Source of the DNA: Erinaceus europaeus
Taxonomy: Eukaryota > Chordata > Mammalia > Eulipotyphla > Erinaceidae
Reading direction: 5' to 3'
DNA: 64,000 bases
Assembly (NCBI RefSeq): GCF_950295315.1
Contig: NC_080168.1
Span: 72,458,553 to 72,522,552 of the forward strand
Shown: in pieces, positions 1-10,552 of the stretch
Layout of the letters: each line of letters begins with the position of its first letter
Numbering within the stretch: position 1 is the first letter of the stretch
Made by a program: the position numbers and the translations under genes
The notes under the pieces: generated by a model
What the model saw: only the letters and a program-made list of their open reading frames with translations
Told to the model about the DNA's origin: nothing
Database searches by the model: none

Positions 1-48
1 AATTGTATAGGCACAAAGCCCCAGCAATAAGCCTAGTGGCAATAACAA
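1..48 (+). mobile_element. SINE 3' end fragment
   Basis: The bases resemble the end of long-type hedgehog SINEs (GCCCCAGCAATAA followed by CCTxGxGGCAA). The body lies outside the window. Confidence 0.5.
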
Positions 49-127
49 GAGCACTGTTCATCATAAAAACCAGTCTTCAAATTATATTACCTGTACTGTA
101 ACTAATATGATAAATGATTTGAATTAC

Positions 128-208
128 CACTATGTGAATTTCCACTTCTCTCTTTGAAAGCAGCTCTTGCAGGAGTTCTACTGCATCTGGTTGCCAGGCA
201 TTCCCAAC
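128..208 (-). CDS. RNF17: RNF17 window exon 18: SN-like segment, last exon in window
   Basis: 81 bases, acceptor ccctaaatag, donor gtaatt. It reads [20 protein letters not shown], then EVEIHIV, with both ends on codon boundaries. The match to mammalian RNF17 (W-Q-P-D-A, L-L-S-K-R) is clear. The donor placement after GTG is inferred from the GT rule and homology. The rest of the protein, including the last Tudor region, lies left of the window. Confidence 0.9.
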
Positions 209-1048
209 CTATTTAGGGAAAATAAACTCACATTTTTTCATACTTTCACAAAAAAAGGAGCAGGATACATAAAAGCAGTCATAAAGAACACTAGAGAGTA
301 GTTTTTTTTTTTTTTTAAAGGCTTTCAGAGAATATGTGAAAATGTCCTTGAGAATAAAGCACTTTATGCTTTATAAACATAAACTGACTTTAAAAGCACC
401 ACAAAACTTTTCAAAACAGAAGAAATGCCAATGAAAGATTATATATGCCTACAGTTACGGAGCTATGATTATATGGTGTTATGTGTTAAACACTTCCAGG
501 GGGCAGGGAGTAATACTGTCTTTAAAAGTCTATTAGGAGCTTGAGTTTCTTGTGAGAGCCTTGTGAACAAGCTACTGCAGGGTGCCCTCAATCACGACCA
601 ATATTTTCTGTGTCTGTAACTGTAGGGAACATCTTGACTTCAGTATCACAAGGGATGCTGAGGCCAAACAACCTATATAACCTGCTCCTAATCTCTGCAC
701 CACTAAAACTGCGTGAGATAGAAAAGTTTACTGTTCATAGAGACAAATACACTTCAGTTTAATTTGCTACTCAGTCACAAATATCTAATTTTATCTAATT
801 TCCAGTTTCAAGCTTATTGGTATTTTGATAAAATAACTAAATGTTTATAATCTTACCCTCTGCATCTATTTACATATGTCATTTATTCACATTTTTATAT
901 CTATAGTTTTCTTCAGAAAATTTCTGTGGTTGTCCTATTAAACTTATTTATAGGTATTCTATTATTTTTTTGCAATTGAAAGTGATCTTACTTTACATTA
1001 TAATTCCTAGAAAATTATTGTTACTAAATATAGTATTAAAAATCATTT
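209..1048. other. Intron, no recognised element
   Basis: AT-rich intron 17. The part at 540-720 is less AT-rich and has CpGs, but I do not recognise it and both strands carry stops. Confidence 0.4.
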
Positions 1049-1224
1049 TAGAAATTAGTTTACTAATTCAGCTTCCCGGGGTGGCGGGGGGTAGGGGTGG
1101 GGGTGGGTGGGTGGGAGGTGACACAGTCTTTTGGTGGTGGGAATGGTGTCTATGTACACTGCTATTAAATTGTAGTCATATAATTTTTTTAAGTAAAAAA
1201 GATAAAAAAAGAAATTAGTTTACT
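1049..1224 (+). mobile_element. Short A-tailed L1-type 3' fragment with 14-bp TSD
   Basis: The 148-bp insert 1063-1210 is flanked by the direct repeat GAAATTAGTTTACT (1049-1062 and 1211-1224). It starts with a G-rich tract (GGGGTGGGTGGGTGGG), continues with GGTGGTGGGAATGGTG as in L1 3' ends elsewhere in the window, and ends in an A-rich tail. The right copy of the duplication abuts the exon 17 donor. Confidence 0.8.
1078..1122 (+). repeat. G-rich tract, potential quadruplex
   Basis: At least six runs of three or more G lie within 45 bases. This is typical of mammalian L1 3' UTRs, where such tracts form G-quadruplexes. Confidence 0.6.
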
Positions 1225-1227
1225 CAC

Positions 1228-1347
1228 AGGTATAGTATTATAGAGTTGACAAGGAATACAAAATTGGGGTTTATCAGGATATAACAAAGTAGGATAGAGA
1301 TGACACTGTGGGATCTTTTCAGTGAATCCATGATCTAAATATTGTAC
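1228..1347 (-). CDS. RNF17: RNF17 window exon 17: fourth Tudor barrel, second half
   Basis: 120 bases, acceptor tattgtttag, donor gtgagt. It is too short and too split to show as a long open frame. It reads [20 protein letters not shown], then [20 protein letters not shown], ending on a codon boundary. Y-L-D-H-G-F stands where Y-V-D-F-G-N is usual. A short retroposed fragment (1063-1210) sits just downstream of the donor, and its target duplication overlaps the donor from intron position +4 onward. Confidence 0.94.
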
Positions 1348-1464
1348 CTAAACAATACAAATAAAATTCACAATTAAAATTTAGCATTAAGACCAAGAGA
1401 CTTAAGAATGTCAGAGAACTCAGCATTAAAGACTAAGGGATTTAAGAATGTCATAGAACTCAGC

Positions 1465-2300
1465 AGTAGCAATAGCTACAACAAAAAACACAAACAACCC
1501 CACTAAAAATGGGGAAAGAATCTGAGCAGATTCTTCTCTAAAAAAGATATCCATATGGTCAGTAGGCATATGAAAAAAATATGCTCAAAGTCACAGATTA
1601 TCAGAGAAACACAAATCAAGACAACCATGAGATAATCTGTGAATGTCATATATTAAAAAGGCCAGAAACAAGCACTGGTGAGGATGTGGTGAAAAAGGAA
1701 TGCTGTTATACTATTGGTAGGAATGTAAATGGTCCAGCCACTATGGAAAACAGTATGGAGATTCCTCAAAATATTAAAAATGGACCAAACATACAATCTG
1801 GCTATCCTTTCTTTGGTATAATCTATCCAAAGAACACAAAATTTTCCTTAGTCACTTTTTTGCTACATGGATGGAACTGGAGAGAATCATGCTGAGTGAA
1901 ATAAACAGAAAGGAAAGGACAAATATAGGTTGAGACCTTGATGAACTGTGGTCTACTGCAGCAGATCCAGACTCAGAAGGGAGAAGGAAGAAGCCATAAA
2001 AGGTGCTTGGGGATCTAAGACTCTGTGGTGGAGGATCACAGTTTGGTTAAAGGTAAAATGTGTACTAACACTTCTCTTGGAGAAATGTGGAAATAACCTC
2101 ATGACAACAATAATCATATAATCATTTCCTTAATTGATACCGAAGCTGAAAAAACAACTACAAAACCACATATCTGAGGAGATCTCTGCACACCTGTGCT
2201 TGTAGAATTATCCAAGTGGCACAACTAAAGCATCATTGGTGAAATATCTACCTAGAAATGTTGTGATTTAGTTTAATAAAAATAAAAATTTGAAAATAAA
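1465..2300 (+). mobile_element. Old L1 fragment (ORF2 C-terminus and 3' UTR)
   Basis: The segment 1580-1900 aligns by eye with the ORF2 end common to mammalian L1 (CAGAGAAACACAAATCAAGA, then the GTGG-AAAAAGGAA, GGAATGTAAATGG and TGGAAAACAGTATGGAG landmarks). It is decayed, with stops in the L1 frame. The A-rich stretch near 2280 may be its tail. Confidence 0.75.
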
Positions 2301-2434
2301 TGTGTATAAATAATGTACCTGACTGACTTCCTACAGAACTGAATTCATTAAAAGATGTCTTACCCAGCTCAGATCGATGGGATAAAACAGTCAATATTTA
2401 TTTATATATTTTCCTCATGTTTGGGAGCTACTTT

Positions 2435-3460
2435 CTGCCCTAATTCAGTTTTCTAGCCCTATTTTAAACTCTGACACCATCTTCCAAGATAATATTTTTA
2501 GTCTATCTACATGTTAACTATCTGGCTTAGGCAAATATTACTAAAGTCCTGAGCTCCTTGGGTCATACCTAAGATAGACTTCTTAGCTTCTTCCCAAATG
2601 AAGACCCCTAATTACATCTGCCCTATTCCTATTTTTGGATTCCTGTTTATTAAACAAATTGTCCCGCTTTCTATCTTATTGCCTTTCAGCCACCAAGTTT
2701 CAGATGCTAGTATGATGCCATCCAGACTTTCCTGGGCAGATGACCTCACCAATGTGTCCTGAAGCCTCAGGTCCCCAGAGCCCTATCCCACTAGGGATAG
2801 AAACAGGCTGGGGGTATTGATCTGCCAATGTCCCTGTTCAGTAGAAAAGCAATTACAGAAACCAGACCTTCCACCTTCTGCACTCCAAAAATAATTTTGG
2901 TCCATACTCCCAGAAAGAGATAAAAGAGTAGGGAAGCTTCCCAATTACAGAAGCCATATTTCCTACCTTCTGTACCCCCAAATCAACCTTGATTCATACT
3001 CCCAGTGGGGGAGAAGTGATAGGATAAAGATAAGAAGGTTCTGAACTCCAGCTCCATTAACACCCAGAGAGAGGAGGAAAAGGAGAGGGGCATATGGAGG
3101 TAGTTATGTTGTCATGAGTGGCTTAGAGGGGAAGAGAGGATTGAATCAGGAGAAAAAGGGGGCAATTATGTATAAGTGGTCAGATAGCTATAAGGATGAT
3201 GGTTGGCCCCTGTCTACAACCTTAGGGGAACTGTGGTGGATTGCAGTGGGGAGACTGAAGATTCAGAACTCTGATGGTGGGAATTGTGTGGATTTAAACC
3301 CCTTCTGACATGTAACTTTGTATATAAAAAAAAAAAAAGTAGGGAAGCTTCCAATGGAGGGGATGGGACATGGAACTCTGATGGTGGGAACTGCATGAAC
3401 TTGTACCTCTGTTATCTTACAATCATGTAAGATTAATAAATCACTAATAAAAATTTAAAA
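2435..3460 (+). repeat. Unnamed A-tailed repeat family, copy 1
   Basis: It shares long similarity with 10105-10540, 20322-20861, 27185-27830 and 31090-31860. Shared landmarks are TGTTCAGTAGAAAAGCAATT, CCAGACCTTCCACCTTCTGC and a GGTGGGAATTGTGTGGA-type 3' part. There are A-rich tails near 3325 and 3455, so two 3' ends may be joined here. Confidence 0.75.
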
Positions 3461-3559
3461 AAGGATGTTTTAGTTAAACTTTCATATTTAGATAGTAATA
3501 GACCATTTAATATTATAGCATTTAGCTTTAAAATAGTCACAAAAGTACATTAGACTTAC

Positions 3560-3723
3560 CCTGATAGTGCCACCAACAACTTCTATTACCTTGCCTCGAT
3601 ACCACATAGTATCTGATCCTCTTACTACACAAGCTTCTCCCTTTTTCCAGAAATAAGGTTCTAAAAGACCGAGGCATTTCAAGTTACTTTGAATTTCATT
3701 CATCATTTTTATTAGTTCATGTT
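3560..3723 (-). CDS. RNF17: RNF17 window exon 16: fourth Tudor barrel, first half
   Basis: 164 bases, acceptor aatttcttcag, donor gtaagt. It completes a Glu codon and reads [20 protein letters not shown], then [20 protein letters not shown] and [14 protein letters not shown], ending on a codon boundary. The W-Y-R-G-K-V motif keeps both aromatic positions of the first Tudor strand pair. Confidence 0.95.
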
Positions 3724-3917
3724 CTGAAGAAATTTTGAAAAACAGAAAGTACTTTAGGCAGAGTTCTCTAACAAATTTCTTTCTTTTTATACCAATTTTC
3801 AACATTAAGTAGCCATCTACCTTCACTAATGTCATCTCTTAGATACTATTATAAAGTATTAAAGTCATCCCCATATAAAAGAGTCTTAATAAAAATCTAA
3901 TTCAGTGAGTAGTATTT

Positions 3918-4227
3918 ATTTTTTGCCTCCAGGGTTATTACTGGGGTTCAGTGCCTGCACTACAAATCCATTGCTCCTGGAGGCCATTTTCCCCCCTTTG
4001 TTGCTCTTGTTGTCCTTATTGTTGCCATTGATGCTATTGTTATTGGATAGGACAGAGAAATCAGGAGGGGGGAGACAGAGAGGGAGAGAAAGACAGAAAC
4101 CTGTAGCCCTGCTTCACCGGCTGTGAAGCGACCCCCCTGCAGGTGGGGAGCCGGTGGCTTGAACCGGGATCCTGGCCAGTCCTTGGTGTTATGTGTGATT
4201 AACCCACTATGCTATTGCCAACCCCCA
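3918..4227 (-). mobile_element. tRNA-derived SINE, long form
   Basis: Reverse-oriented copy: starts GCCTCCAGGGTTATTACTGG on the plus strand and carries CTTGAACCGGGATCC, the reverse of the B-box region. Confidence 0.88.
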
Positions 4228-4242
4228 ACAGTATTTATTTTT

Positions 4243-4535
4243 ATTGCTTTATTTACTTATTTCTTGCCACAAAGATTATCAATGGGCTCAATGTCTGAAC
4301 AACAAATCCATGGCTCCCAGTGATTATGTTCTTTTTTCCTTTCTCTTTTTGATAGAGCCAGAAAGAAAATGAGAGAGACAGAGATGGGGGGGGAGGGAGA
4401 GGGAGAGGTGTGTATGTGCAGCACTGCTTCACCATTTATTAAGCTTTTCCCCTTGATGGTAGGGAGTGGGGGCTTGATCTCAGGACCATGTGCACTATAT
4501 TGTGTGCACTCTATCAGATTCACCACCTTGCTTTA
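4243..4535 (-). mobile_element. tRNA-derived SINE, diverged
   Basis: Reverse copy with GCTTCACCATTTATTAAGCT and a degenerate B-box. Clearly older than its neighbours. Confidence 0.75.
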
Positions 4536-4610
4536 TTTTTTGACCAATCATGATGTTATGTGTTACTTGACTCTTAAACTCAGTAAAATCTCTCAACAAA
4601 ACATTAAAAT

Positions 4611-4918
4611 TCTTTTTTTTTTTTGCCTCCAGAGTTAATGCTGAGGATTAGTGCCAACACTGGGCAAACGCTAGAAGAAGTGCCAATACTACGAATCCAC
4701 CGCTCTGAGCAGCCTTCCCCCTCCCCCATTTCACTTGATAGAATAGAGAAATTGAGAGGGATGGGGGAGGTGGGGGGAAGAGAAAGATAAGACACTTGCA
4801 GACCTGCTTCACTGCTTGTGAAACATTCCCCCCCTGCAGGTAGGGAGTAGGAGCTCAAAATTGGGTCCCTACACATGGCACTATGTGCACTTAATTGAGT
4901 GTGCTACTGCCCAGCCCA
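4611..4918 (-). mobile_element. tRNA-derived SINE with an extra short segment
   Basis: Reverse copy between TTGCCTCCAGAG and GCTACTGCCCAGCCC. It contains GGGCAAACGCTAGAAGAAG near 4661-4680, which is not part of the other SINE copies and recurs inverted at about 49502-49525. Confidence 0.85.
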
Positions 4919-4936
4919 TGACATTGAAATTCTAGC

Positions 4937-5129
4937 TAATTATTTATTTATTTAGTAGATAAAAACAAAGGGAAATTGAGAAGGGAGGGGTAGATAAGAG
5001 AGAGGCGTACCTGCAGCCCTACTTCACCACTTGTGAAGCTTTCCCCCTCCAGGTGGGGACCAGGGGCTTGAACCCAGGTCTGTGTACACTATAATTTATG
5101 TGCTTAACCAGGTGCACCACCTCCTGGCC
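4937..5129 (-). mobile_element. tRNA-derived SINE, 'CACCTGG' head type
   Basis: Reverse copy of the shorter class: TTTATTTA tail, CAGGTGGGGACCAGGGGCTT and GGTGCACCACCTCCTGGCC head. Confidence 0.85.
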
Positions 5130-5464
5130 TCACCAATGAAATACTTATGTTATTTACTGCTAATTAGCTTATAATTTTCAATAAATATGTATATCCATAG
5201 CTGACACCACAGAAAGCAATCTCTGGAATTAGTTCTCATTCTAATACTACCACTCTGTGTGACTTTGGGTGCTTCATCTACCTCTATCAGGCTCAGTTTA
5301 TCATTCTGTATGCTGGGTATAATGATGCTGTGCTGTGGTAGCAGTATTGTGAGAAACAAGCACATTGGCACACTGTAACCGGAGTCATTTCAGCTATGTC
5401 CAATACATGTTGAATAAAGCTTTCTGGATGAAGCACTACTGCTTGCGGTTTTAAAAATACTAAC

Positions 5465-5732
5465 GGGAGTCGGCGGTAGCACAGTGGGTTAAGTGCATGT
5501 GGCGCAAAGCTCAAGGACTGGCATAAGGATCTCGGTTCGAGTCCCTGGCTCCCCACCTGCAGGGGAGTCACTTCACAAGCAGTGAAGCAGGTCTGCAGGT
5601 GTCTATCTTTCTCTCCCCCTGCCTTCCCCTCCTCTCTCCATTTCTCTGACCTATCCAACAATAACAACAACAATAATAACTACAACAATAAAACACAAGG
5701 GCAACAAAAGGGAATAAAAAATATTTAAAAAA
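5465..5732 (+). mobile_element. tRNA-derived SINE, short-tail form
   Basis: Well preserved: GGGAGTCGGCGGTAGCACAG head, GGTTCGAGTCCC B-box, CT-rich middle, CAACAATAA tail and final A-run. Confidence 0.92.
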
Positions 5733-5923
5733 ATATTTACTAACTTTAGAATATCAATTGCCCAGGATTATAGTTTTTCAGATTAAAGAACAGAACTTAA
5801 AAGATCAACCAATGAGAAAACTTCAATGAATTCAAAGTCACCAATATTTACTATGGTACTAACGAAACTTAAATTCTATGTTGCTCATGGATATGTATAT
5901 ATTCTGCACACATCCATGTCATA

Positions 5924-5996
5924 TAGGGTTGTTGGCAAAGTCATGACATATTTTGCCTAGAAAAATGGAAAAAATATGTCATGACTTCTCGACACA
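5924..5996. mobile_element. Mariner-like miniature element (MITE), copy 1
   Basis: An imperfect palindrome of about 73 bases with an AAGTCATGACATATTTT arm on each side of a short AT-rich centre, starting after TA. Two related copies occur at 45029-45110 and 47396-47462. The size and long arms resemble mariner-derived MITEs such as human MADE1. Confidence 0.7.
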
Positions 5997-6206
5997 GATC
6001 TCAAAAAGGACCAGAACATTCTCAGAGGGCACCAAATATCCAGCAGTTTGTTATGACTTTTCATATTCTAAACAAATATAATTTTTTTTCTTTTTTTTTT
6101 CCCTTGGAAGTCCTTCAAACTTGTGTAACTGCCAGCTGTTATTGACCTGAAACCACCCTCAAGTTTACTTTAGGTCCACAGTCTAGTCCAAAGCCTTAGT
6201 AATAAT

Positions 6207-6473
6207 TTTTTTTAAAAAAATTAAAAAATATTTATTCCCTTTTGTTACCCTTGTTGTTTTATTGTTGTAGTTATTACTGTTGTCGTCATTGTTGGATAGG
6301 ACAGAGAGAAATGGAGAGAGGAGGGGAAGACAGAGGGAGAGAGATAGATGCAGACCTGCTTCACCGTTTCCCTGCAGGTGGGGAGCCAGGGGCTCAAACC
6401 GGGATCCTTACGCTGGTCCTTGCGCTTTGCGCCACCTGTGTTTAACCCACTGCGCTACTGCCCAACTCCCCTC
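6207..6473 (-). mobile_element. tRNA-derived SINE
   Basis: Reverse copy ending GCTACTGCCCAACTCCCC with the tail side at TTTATTCCCTTTTGTTACCC. Confidence 0.9.
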
Positions 6474-6515
6474 AGTAATAATTTTATGTGACAAATGTTG
6501 TAGAAAGCAGTTTGT

Positions 6516-6685
6516 GGGGGTGGGCAAGGGGGTCGAACACCTGGTACAGCACATATGTTACAATGCCCAATAGCACAGGTTCAAGCCCCATTCCCCTGAA
6601 AAGTTCCACGAGTGGTGAAGCAGTGCTGCAGGTATTTCTTTCACCCTGTATTCATTTGTCTGTCGCTGTCCAATAAACAAAAGAA
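6516..6685 (+). mobile_element. tRNA-derived SINE, 'CACCTGG' head type, diverged
   Basis: Landmarks are ACACCTGGTACAGCACA, AGGTTCAAGCCCC and GTGGTGAAGCAGTGCTGCAG. Confidence 0.75.
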
Positions 6686-6813
6686 CATTTTGTGTGTTAT
6701 TTCATTTAACACTCACAGCAACACTGTGCAAACAATGCTCAGTCCATGCTATCTTAATAAAGTACTTGGAGAACTTGTGATTTTATTGACTAATTCCACA
6801 TAAAATATCTTAC

Positions 6814-7100
6814 CCAATAATTTAGGCACTACAAATATTGTTCCATCATCACCAATGCAGCTGACTACTGCCTCAAATATTTTCACATTAGGAATAACAG
6901 GTGGCTTATAGCATCCAGTGGCTGTTGGCTCTAGAATTTGTTCTTTAAGTGCAGACACCTTGTGTTCCCTGATATTATCAGCAGCTTTCTTTTCAGGTTC
7001 AAAATTAATTTTAATTTCCTTAGTAACCACTAAGTCTTCTCTCAGTGGGACTTCTAGAGGCTTCTTGGATAATGAATGACTGTCCTCTAATTTATTAATC
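6814..7100 (-). CDS. RNF17: RNF17 window exon 15: long linker and fourth-unit lead-in
   Basis: 287 bases, the longest exon seen, acceptor with a T-rich run then gcag, donor gtaaga. It completes an Arg codon, reads [20 protein letters not shown], continues as a charged linker, then [20 protein letters not shown] and [12 protein letters not shown] plus one base. [17 protein letters not shown] is the lead-in of the fourth Tudor unit. The linker is Lys/Glu-rich and likely disordered. Confidence 0.95.
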
Positions 7101-7189
7101 CTGCAAAAAAAAAAAAAAAAGAAGCATGTCTAAACATAAGCAAAATAAAAATTGGGGGTGGTAGAATACAGTAAATAAAAAACCTTTTG

Positions 7190-7460
7190 GGGGGCTGGGT
7201 GGTGATGCACTCTGTTAAGTGTATATAGTATTAAGTGCAGGGAACTATGTAATGATCTGGGTTTGAGCCCCCGCCACCTGCAGCTGAAATGCTTCACAAG
7301 TAGCGAAGCAGGTCTGCAGGTATCTATCTTTTTCTCTCCCTCTCTATCCACCACCCTCTCAATTTCTCTCTGTCCTAATAAAATGGAAAAGATGTCTACC
7401 AGGAGCAGTAAATTCATAATGCCAGCACTGAACCCCAGCAATAACCCTGGAGGGAAAAAT
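7190..7460 (+). mobile_element. tRNA-derived SINE, long form
   Basis: GGGCTGGGTGGTGATGCACT head, GGTTTGAGCCCC B-box, and the extra 3' module ending CCCAGCAATAACCCTGGAGG. Confidence 0.88.
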
Positions 7461-7746
7461 TCAAATATATGTGAATAAAATGAAAAAGAAAATTATTTTA
7501 AGTTGAATGAAATTGATGAGAGAAAGCAATATAATTTCACTTAACTCTTCAACTTATTTCATATCTACATGCTTGCTAGTCTCTCCCAGAGATCTCATAA
7601 TATGTATAAAGTATTACATATTTAGCTAGATGATACTGTTAAATAAGACACCTTGAAGTCAGTTCTAATTTCTGACAGCACATATACATGTGGCAAGTTA
7701 GCACATTTATAAAGTAATAAAAGGGTAATAAAAATTCCTTAAAACC

Positions 7747-7980
7747 TTGGGAGCCGGGCAGTAGCACAGTGGGTTAAGTGCAGGTGGTGCCAAGTGCAAG
7801 GACCTGCGTAAGGATCCCGATTTGAGCCCTCAGCTCCCCACCTGCAGGGGAGTTGCTTCACAGGTGGTGAAGCAGGTATGTAGGTGTCTTTCTCTCCCTG
7901 TCTCCCTTCCTCTCTCCATTTCTCTCTGTTCTATCAACCAATGACCACATCAATAACAACAATAACTACAACAATAAAAA
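7747..7980 (+). mobile_element. tRNA-derived SINE with 15-bp TSD
   Basis: It is flanked by AAATTCCTTAAAACC at 7732-7746 and 7981-7995, showing L1-type retroposition. Head, CT-rich body and CAACAATAACTACAACAATA tail are all present. Confidence 0.93.
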
Positions 7981-7995
7981 AAATTCCTTAAAACC

Positions 7996-8456
7996 AAAAG
8001 ATTGCTATTAAGTATTAGTGGTAATATGCCATGCTGAATTATAATTTCTTTATTTCATGTTATTATATCCCAATTAAATAAAAAAGCATATCTGTTATTA
8101 AAAAAATCCTGGAAGGAAATACTAAAACTGTGAATTTTAGCAGAAATGCAGAAAATTTTTATTCCTTTGATTTTCTAGAATTTCCTATTACCCACTATAA
8201 AATTCTCTTTTCCTTTGGTGTAGAATATAACTGGCCAAAGAGAAAATTTAAAAACAAAAATGTCAGCAGAGGGACTTAGAATAAAGCAATTAGCAATCCT
8301 GAATTAATTAAAAAATTTAAACTGACTTCTCAGGTTAGTTTATAATTTATTTTAAAGAGCAAACAATATATAATTTATGTTTGAAAGCATACAGATATGA
8401 AGATTACCTATACAGGCAAATATGAAAACTCATTAATGTAAAAAAAATGTTTATAC
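7996..8456. other. Intron 14, AT-rich, nothing recognised
   Basis: Single-copy-looking sequence with no long open frame that I can relate to a protein. Confidence 0.5.
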
Positions 8457-8572
8457 CTCCTTTCTCTCAAAGCCAAACCCTTTTTAATCAAATAGTTAGA
8501 AACATCAACACGCTCCCCTTTTTCATCTCTGCAGAAAATTTTCACAGGTAGTGGCCATGTTGAGTTGTTTTC
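8457..8572 (-). CDS. RNF17: RNF17 window exon 14: SN-like segment
   Basis: 116 bases, acceptor ttgctacag, donor gtataa. It reads [20 protein letters not shown], then [18 protein letters not shown] plus two bases of an Arg codon. L-I-K-K-G-L-A-L is the closing helix of the third Tudor-type unit. The acceptor has a weak pyrimidine tract. Confidence 0.94.
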
Positions 8573-8691
8573 CTGTAGCAATTTAAGAGCTCAGTTCAGA
8601 TATAAAGCACAAAAACAAAACCTTTTCTCAAGCAGTACATTTCTGTATGCATCTTTTCTACATTTTTCCTAAACAAGAAAAATAAATTCTC

Positions 8692-8826
8692 AGGGCAGGG
8701 GTAAAAACCATAATGATTATACAAACAAATTCTCATGCCTGAGGCTCTAAAGTCCCAGGTTCAATTCCTTGCACCTCCATAAGCCAAAGTTGAGCAGTGC
8801 TCCGGTAAAAAATAAATAAAAAATAA
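8692..8826 (+). mobile_element. SINE, 'GGTTATGCAAA' head type
   Basis: Pattern: CATAATGATTATACAAACA, TCATGCCTGAGGCTC, CCCAGGTTCAATTCC and GAGCAGTGCTCCGGT. This is a second tRNA-derived SINE type in the window. Confidence 0.75.
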
Positions 8827-9201
8827 ACCAATTCTCAATAAAATGAGATTATTTTGATATGTGAACATATAAGATAGTAAACAGGATGAACAGCCCAGGT
8901 ACTGATTTTGAGGAATTTATTAGGGAAATTTCACTGTCAAGGTAAAATCTACCAAAGGCAAAGGGGTGGGAAAGACTTTCAGCAGACTGATAACTTTTTC
9001 ATCCCAGAATGGGGGTGGAGGGGCATGTTATCAGTTACAAGTTTTTCTAGTCTTTTAAGTATATTACTAATTATAGAACCAGGGTATACTTTACACAAGG
9101 TTTATTTTTTTCCCATGACAAGGCAAAAGAAAGAACTATAAAACAGATATTCTATTTCATATGGATTTGTAAAAATGGAAGGAACAACAGAAAAAAAAAA
9201 A

Positions 9202-9380
9202 GTGGGGCCAGGTGGTAGGGCACATAGTTAAGCACACACATTACAGTGTGCAAGGACCCTGGTCTCTACCTGCGGGGGGAAGTTTGTAAGTGGTGAAGCA
9301 GGGCTGCAGGCCTCTTTATCTCCTCCTCCTCTCTTAATTTCTCTGTCTCTATCCAATAATAAAAACAGAAATTAAAAAAG
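9202..9380 (+). mobile_element. tRNA-derived SINE, 'CACCTGG' head type
   Basis: GGGGCCAGGTGGTAGGGCAC head and GTGGTGAAGCAGGGCTGCAG body. A short deletion has removed much of the B-box. Confidence 0.85.
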
Positions 9381-9630
9381 AAAAAAGTAACATGAATAAA
9401 TTATAAAATTCTAATGGGTTAACATAATAGACACACCAAATTAGAAAAAGTAGAGGAAAGTAATATTTTAATTGTTCTGGGAAAAAAAACAGTATGATTT
9501 TACTAGAAATTCAGTTTGTATTCAGTTTGAGCATCAAAAAGTTTAAGAATATATTTTGGCATGCATATTCTATTTTCCAATATGGAAGTTACTAATTCAT
9601 GAATATTAATTTAGAAATGTTTTGATTCTT

Positions 9631-9982
9631 TTTTTTTTCTTCCTCCAGGGTTATTGCTGGGCTTGGTGCCTACACCATGAATCCACCACTCCTGGAGGCC
9701 ATTTTTTCCCCCCTTTGGTTGCCCTTGTTGTTGTAGCCTTGTTGTGGCTATTATTATTGCCATTGTTGATGTTGTTCATTGTTGGATAGGACAGAGAGGA
9801 ATGGAAAGAGGAAGGGAAGACAGAGAGGGGGAGAGAAAGATAGACACCTGCAGACCTGCTTCACCGCCTGTGAAGCGATTCCCCTGCAGGTGGGGAGCCG
9901 GGGGCTTGAACCGGGATCCTTACGCTGGTCCCTGCGCTTTGCGCCACATGTGCTTAACCCACTGGCCCACCGCCCGACCCCC
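9631..9982 (-). mobile_element. tRNA-derived SINE, long form, young
   Basis: TSD AAATGTTTTGATTCTT at 9615-9630 and 9983-9998. It retains many CpGs and an unmutated GGGCTTGAACCGGGATCC region, so it is a recent insertion. Confidence 0.94.
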
Positions 9983-10104
9983 AAATGTTTTGATTCTTAA
10001 TATAGTCACTTATAGTACATTATGAAAGAGATGACACAAAATCTTAAATATTTTGCTGTTTTGTTTTCAATAAATAAGTGAAATTTTATATAACATCAGT
10101 GAGG

Positions 10105-10540
10105 CTGCTATATCCTTGACTTTAGGTTCCTGATCATTAAACAATTTATTCTGCTTTATATCTTAATGCCTTTTCAGACACCAAGTTACAGATGTTATCA
10201 TGATGCCAACCTGATTTCCCCAGACAGACAACCATACCAATGTACCCTGGAACTCCAACTCTCTGGAACCCTGCCCCACTAGAGAAACATAGAAACAGGG
10301 TGGGAGTATGGATCAACCTGCCAGCACCCATGTTCAGTGGAAAAGCAATTATAGAAGCCAGATCTCCCACCTTCTGCACCCCATAATGATCCTGGGTCCA
10401 TGCTCCCAGAGAGATAAACAGGAAAGCAATCAGGGGAGGAGATGGGATACAGAGTTCTGGTGTTGGGAATTGTACCCCTCTTATCCTATGGTCTTGTTGA
10501 TATTTTTTAGTTACTATTTTATAAATGAATAATAATAAAA
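10105..10540 (+). repeat. Unnamed A-tailed repeat family, copy 2
   Basis: Landmarks are TGTTCAGTGGAAAAGCAATT, CCCACCTTCTGCACCCCATA, GGGAATTGTACCCCTCTTAT and an A-rich end near 10540. Confidence 0.78.
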
Positions 10541-10552
10541 AAACATCAGTGA

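Noticed and set aside
2321..2400. Minus-strand stretch reading L-F-Y-P-I-D before a gtaagaca donor-like site, considered as the missing RNF17 exon
   Set aside because: The true exon with full similarity and correct phases was found at 1228-1347.
3339..3460. A separate gene 3' end with AATAAA at about 3435
   Set aside because: The block is the A-tailed repeat 3' end also found at other sites, so the signal belongs to the repeat.
5465..5560. tRNA gene-like A and B boxes
   Set aside because: The tRNA-like part is the SINE head and does not fold into a full cloverleaf with an anticodon arm that I could see. No bona fide tRNA gene was found.
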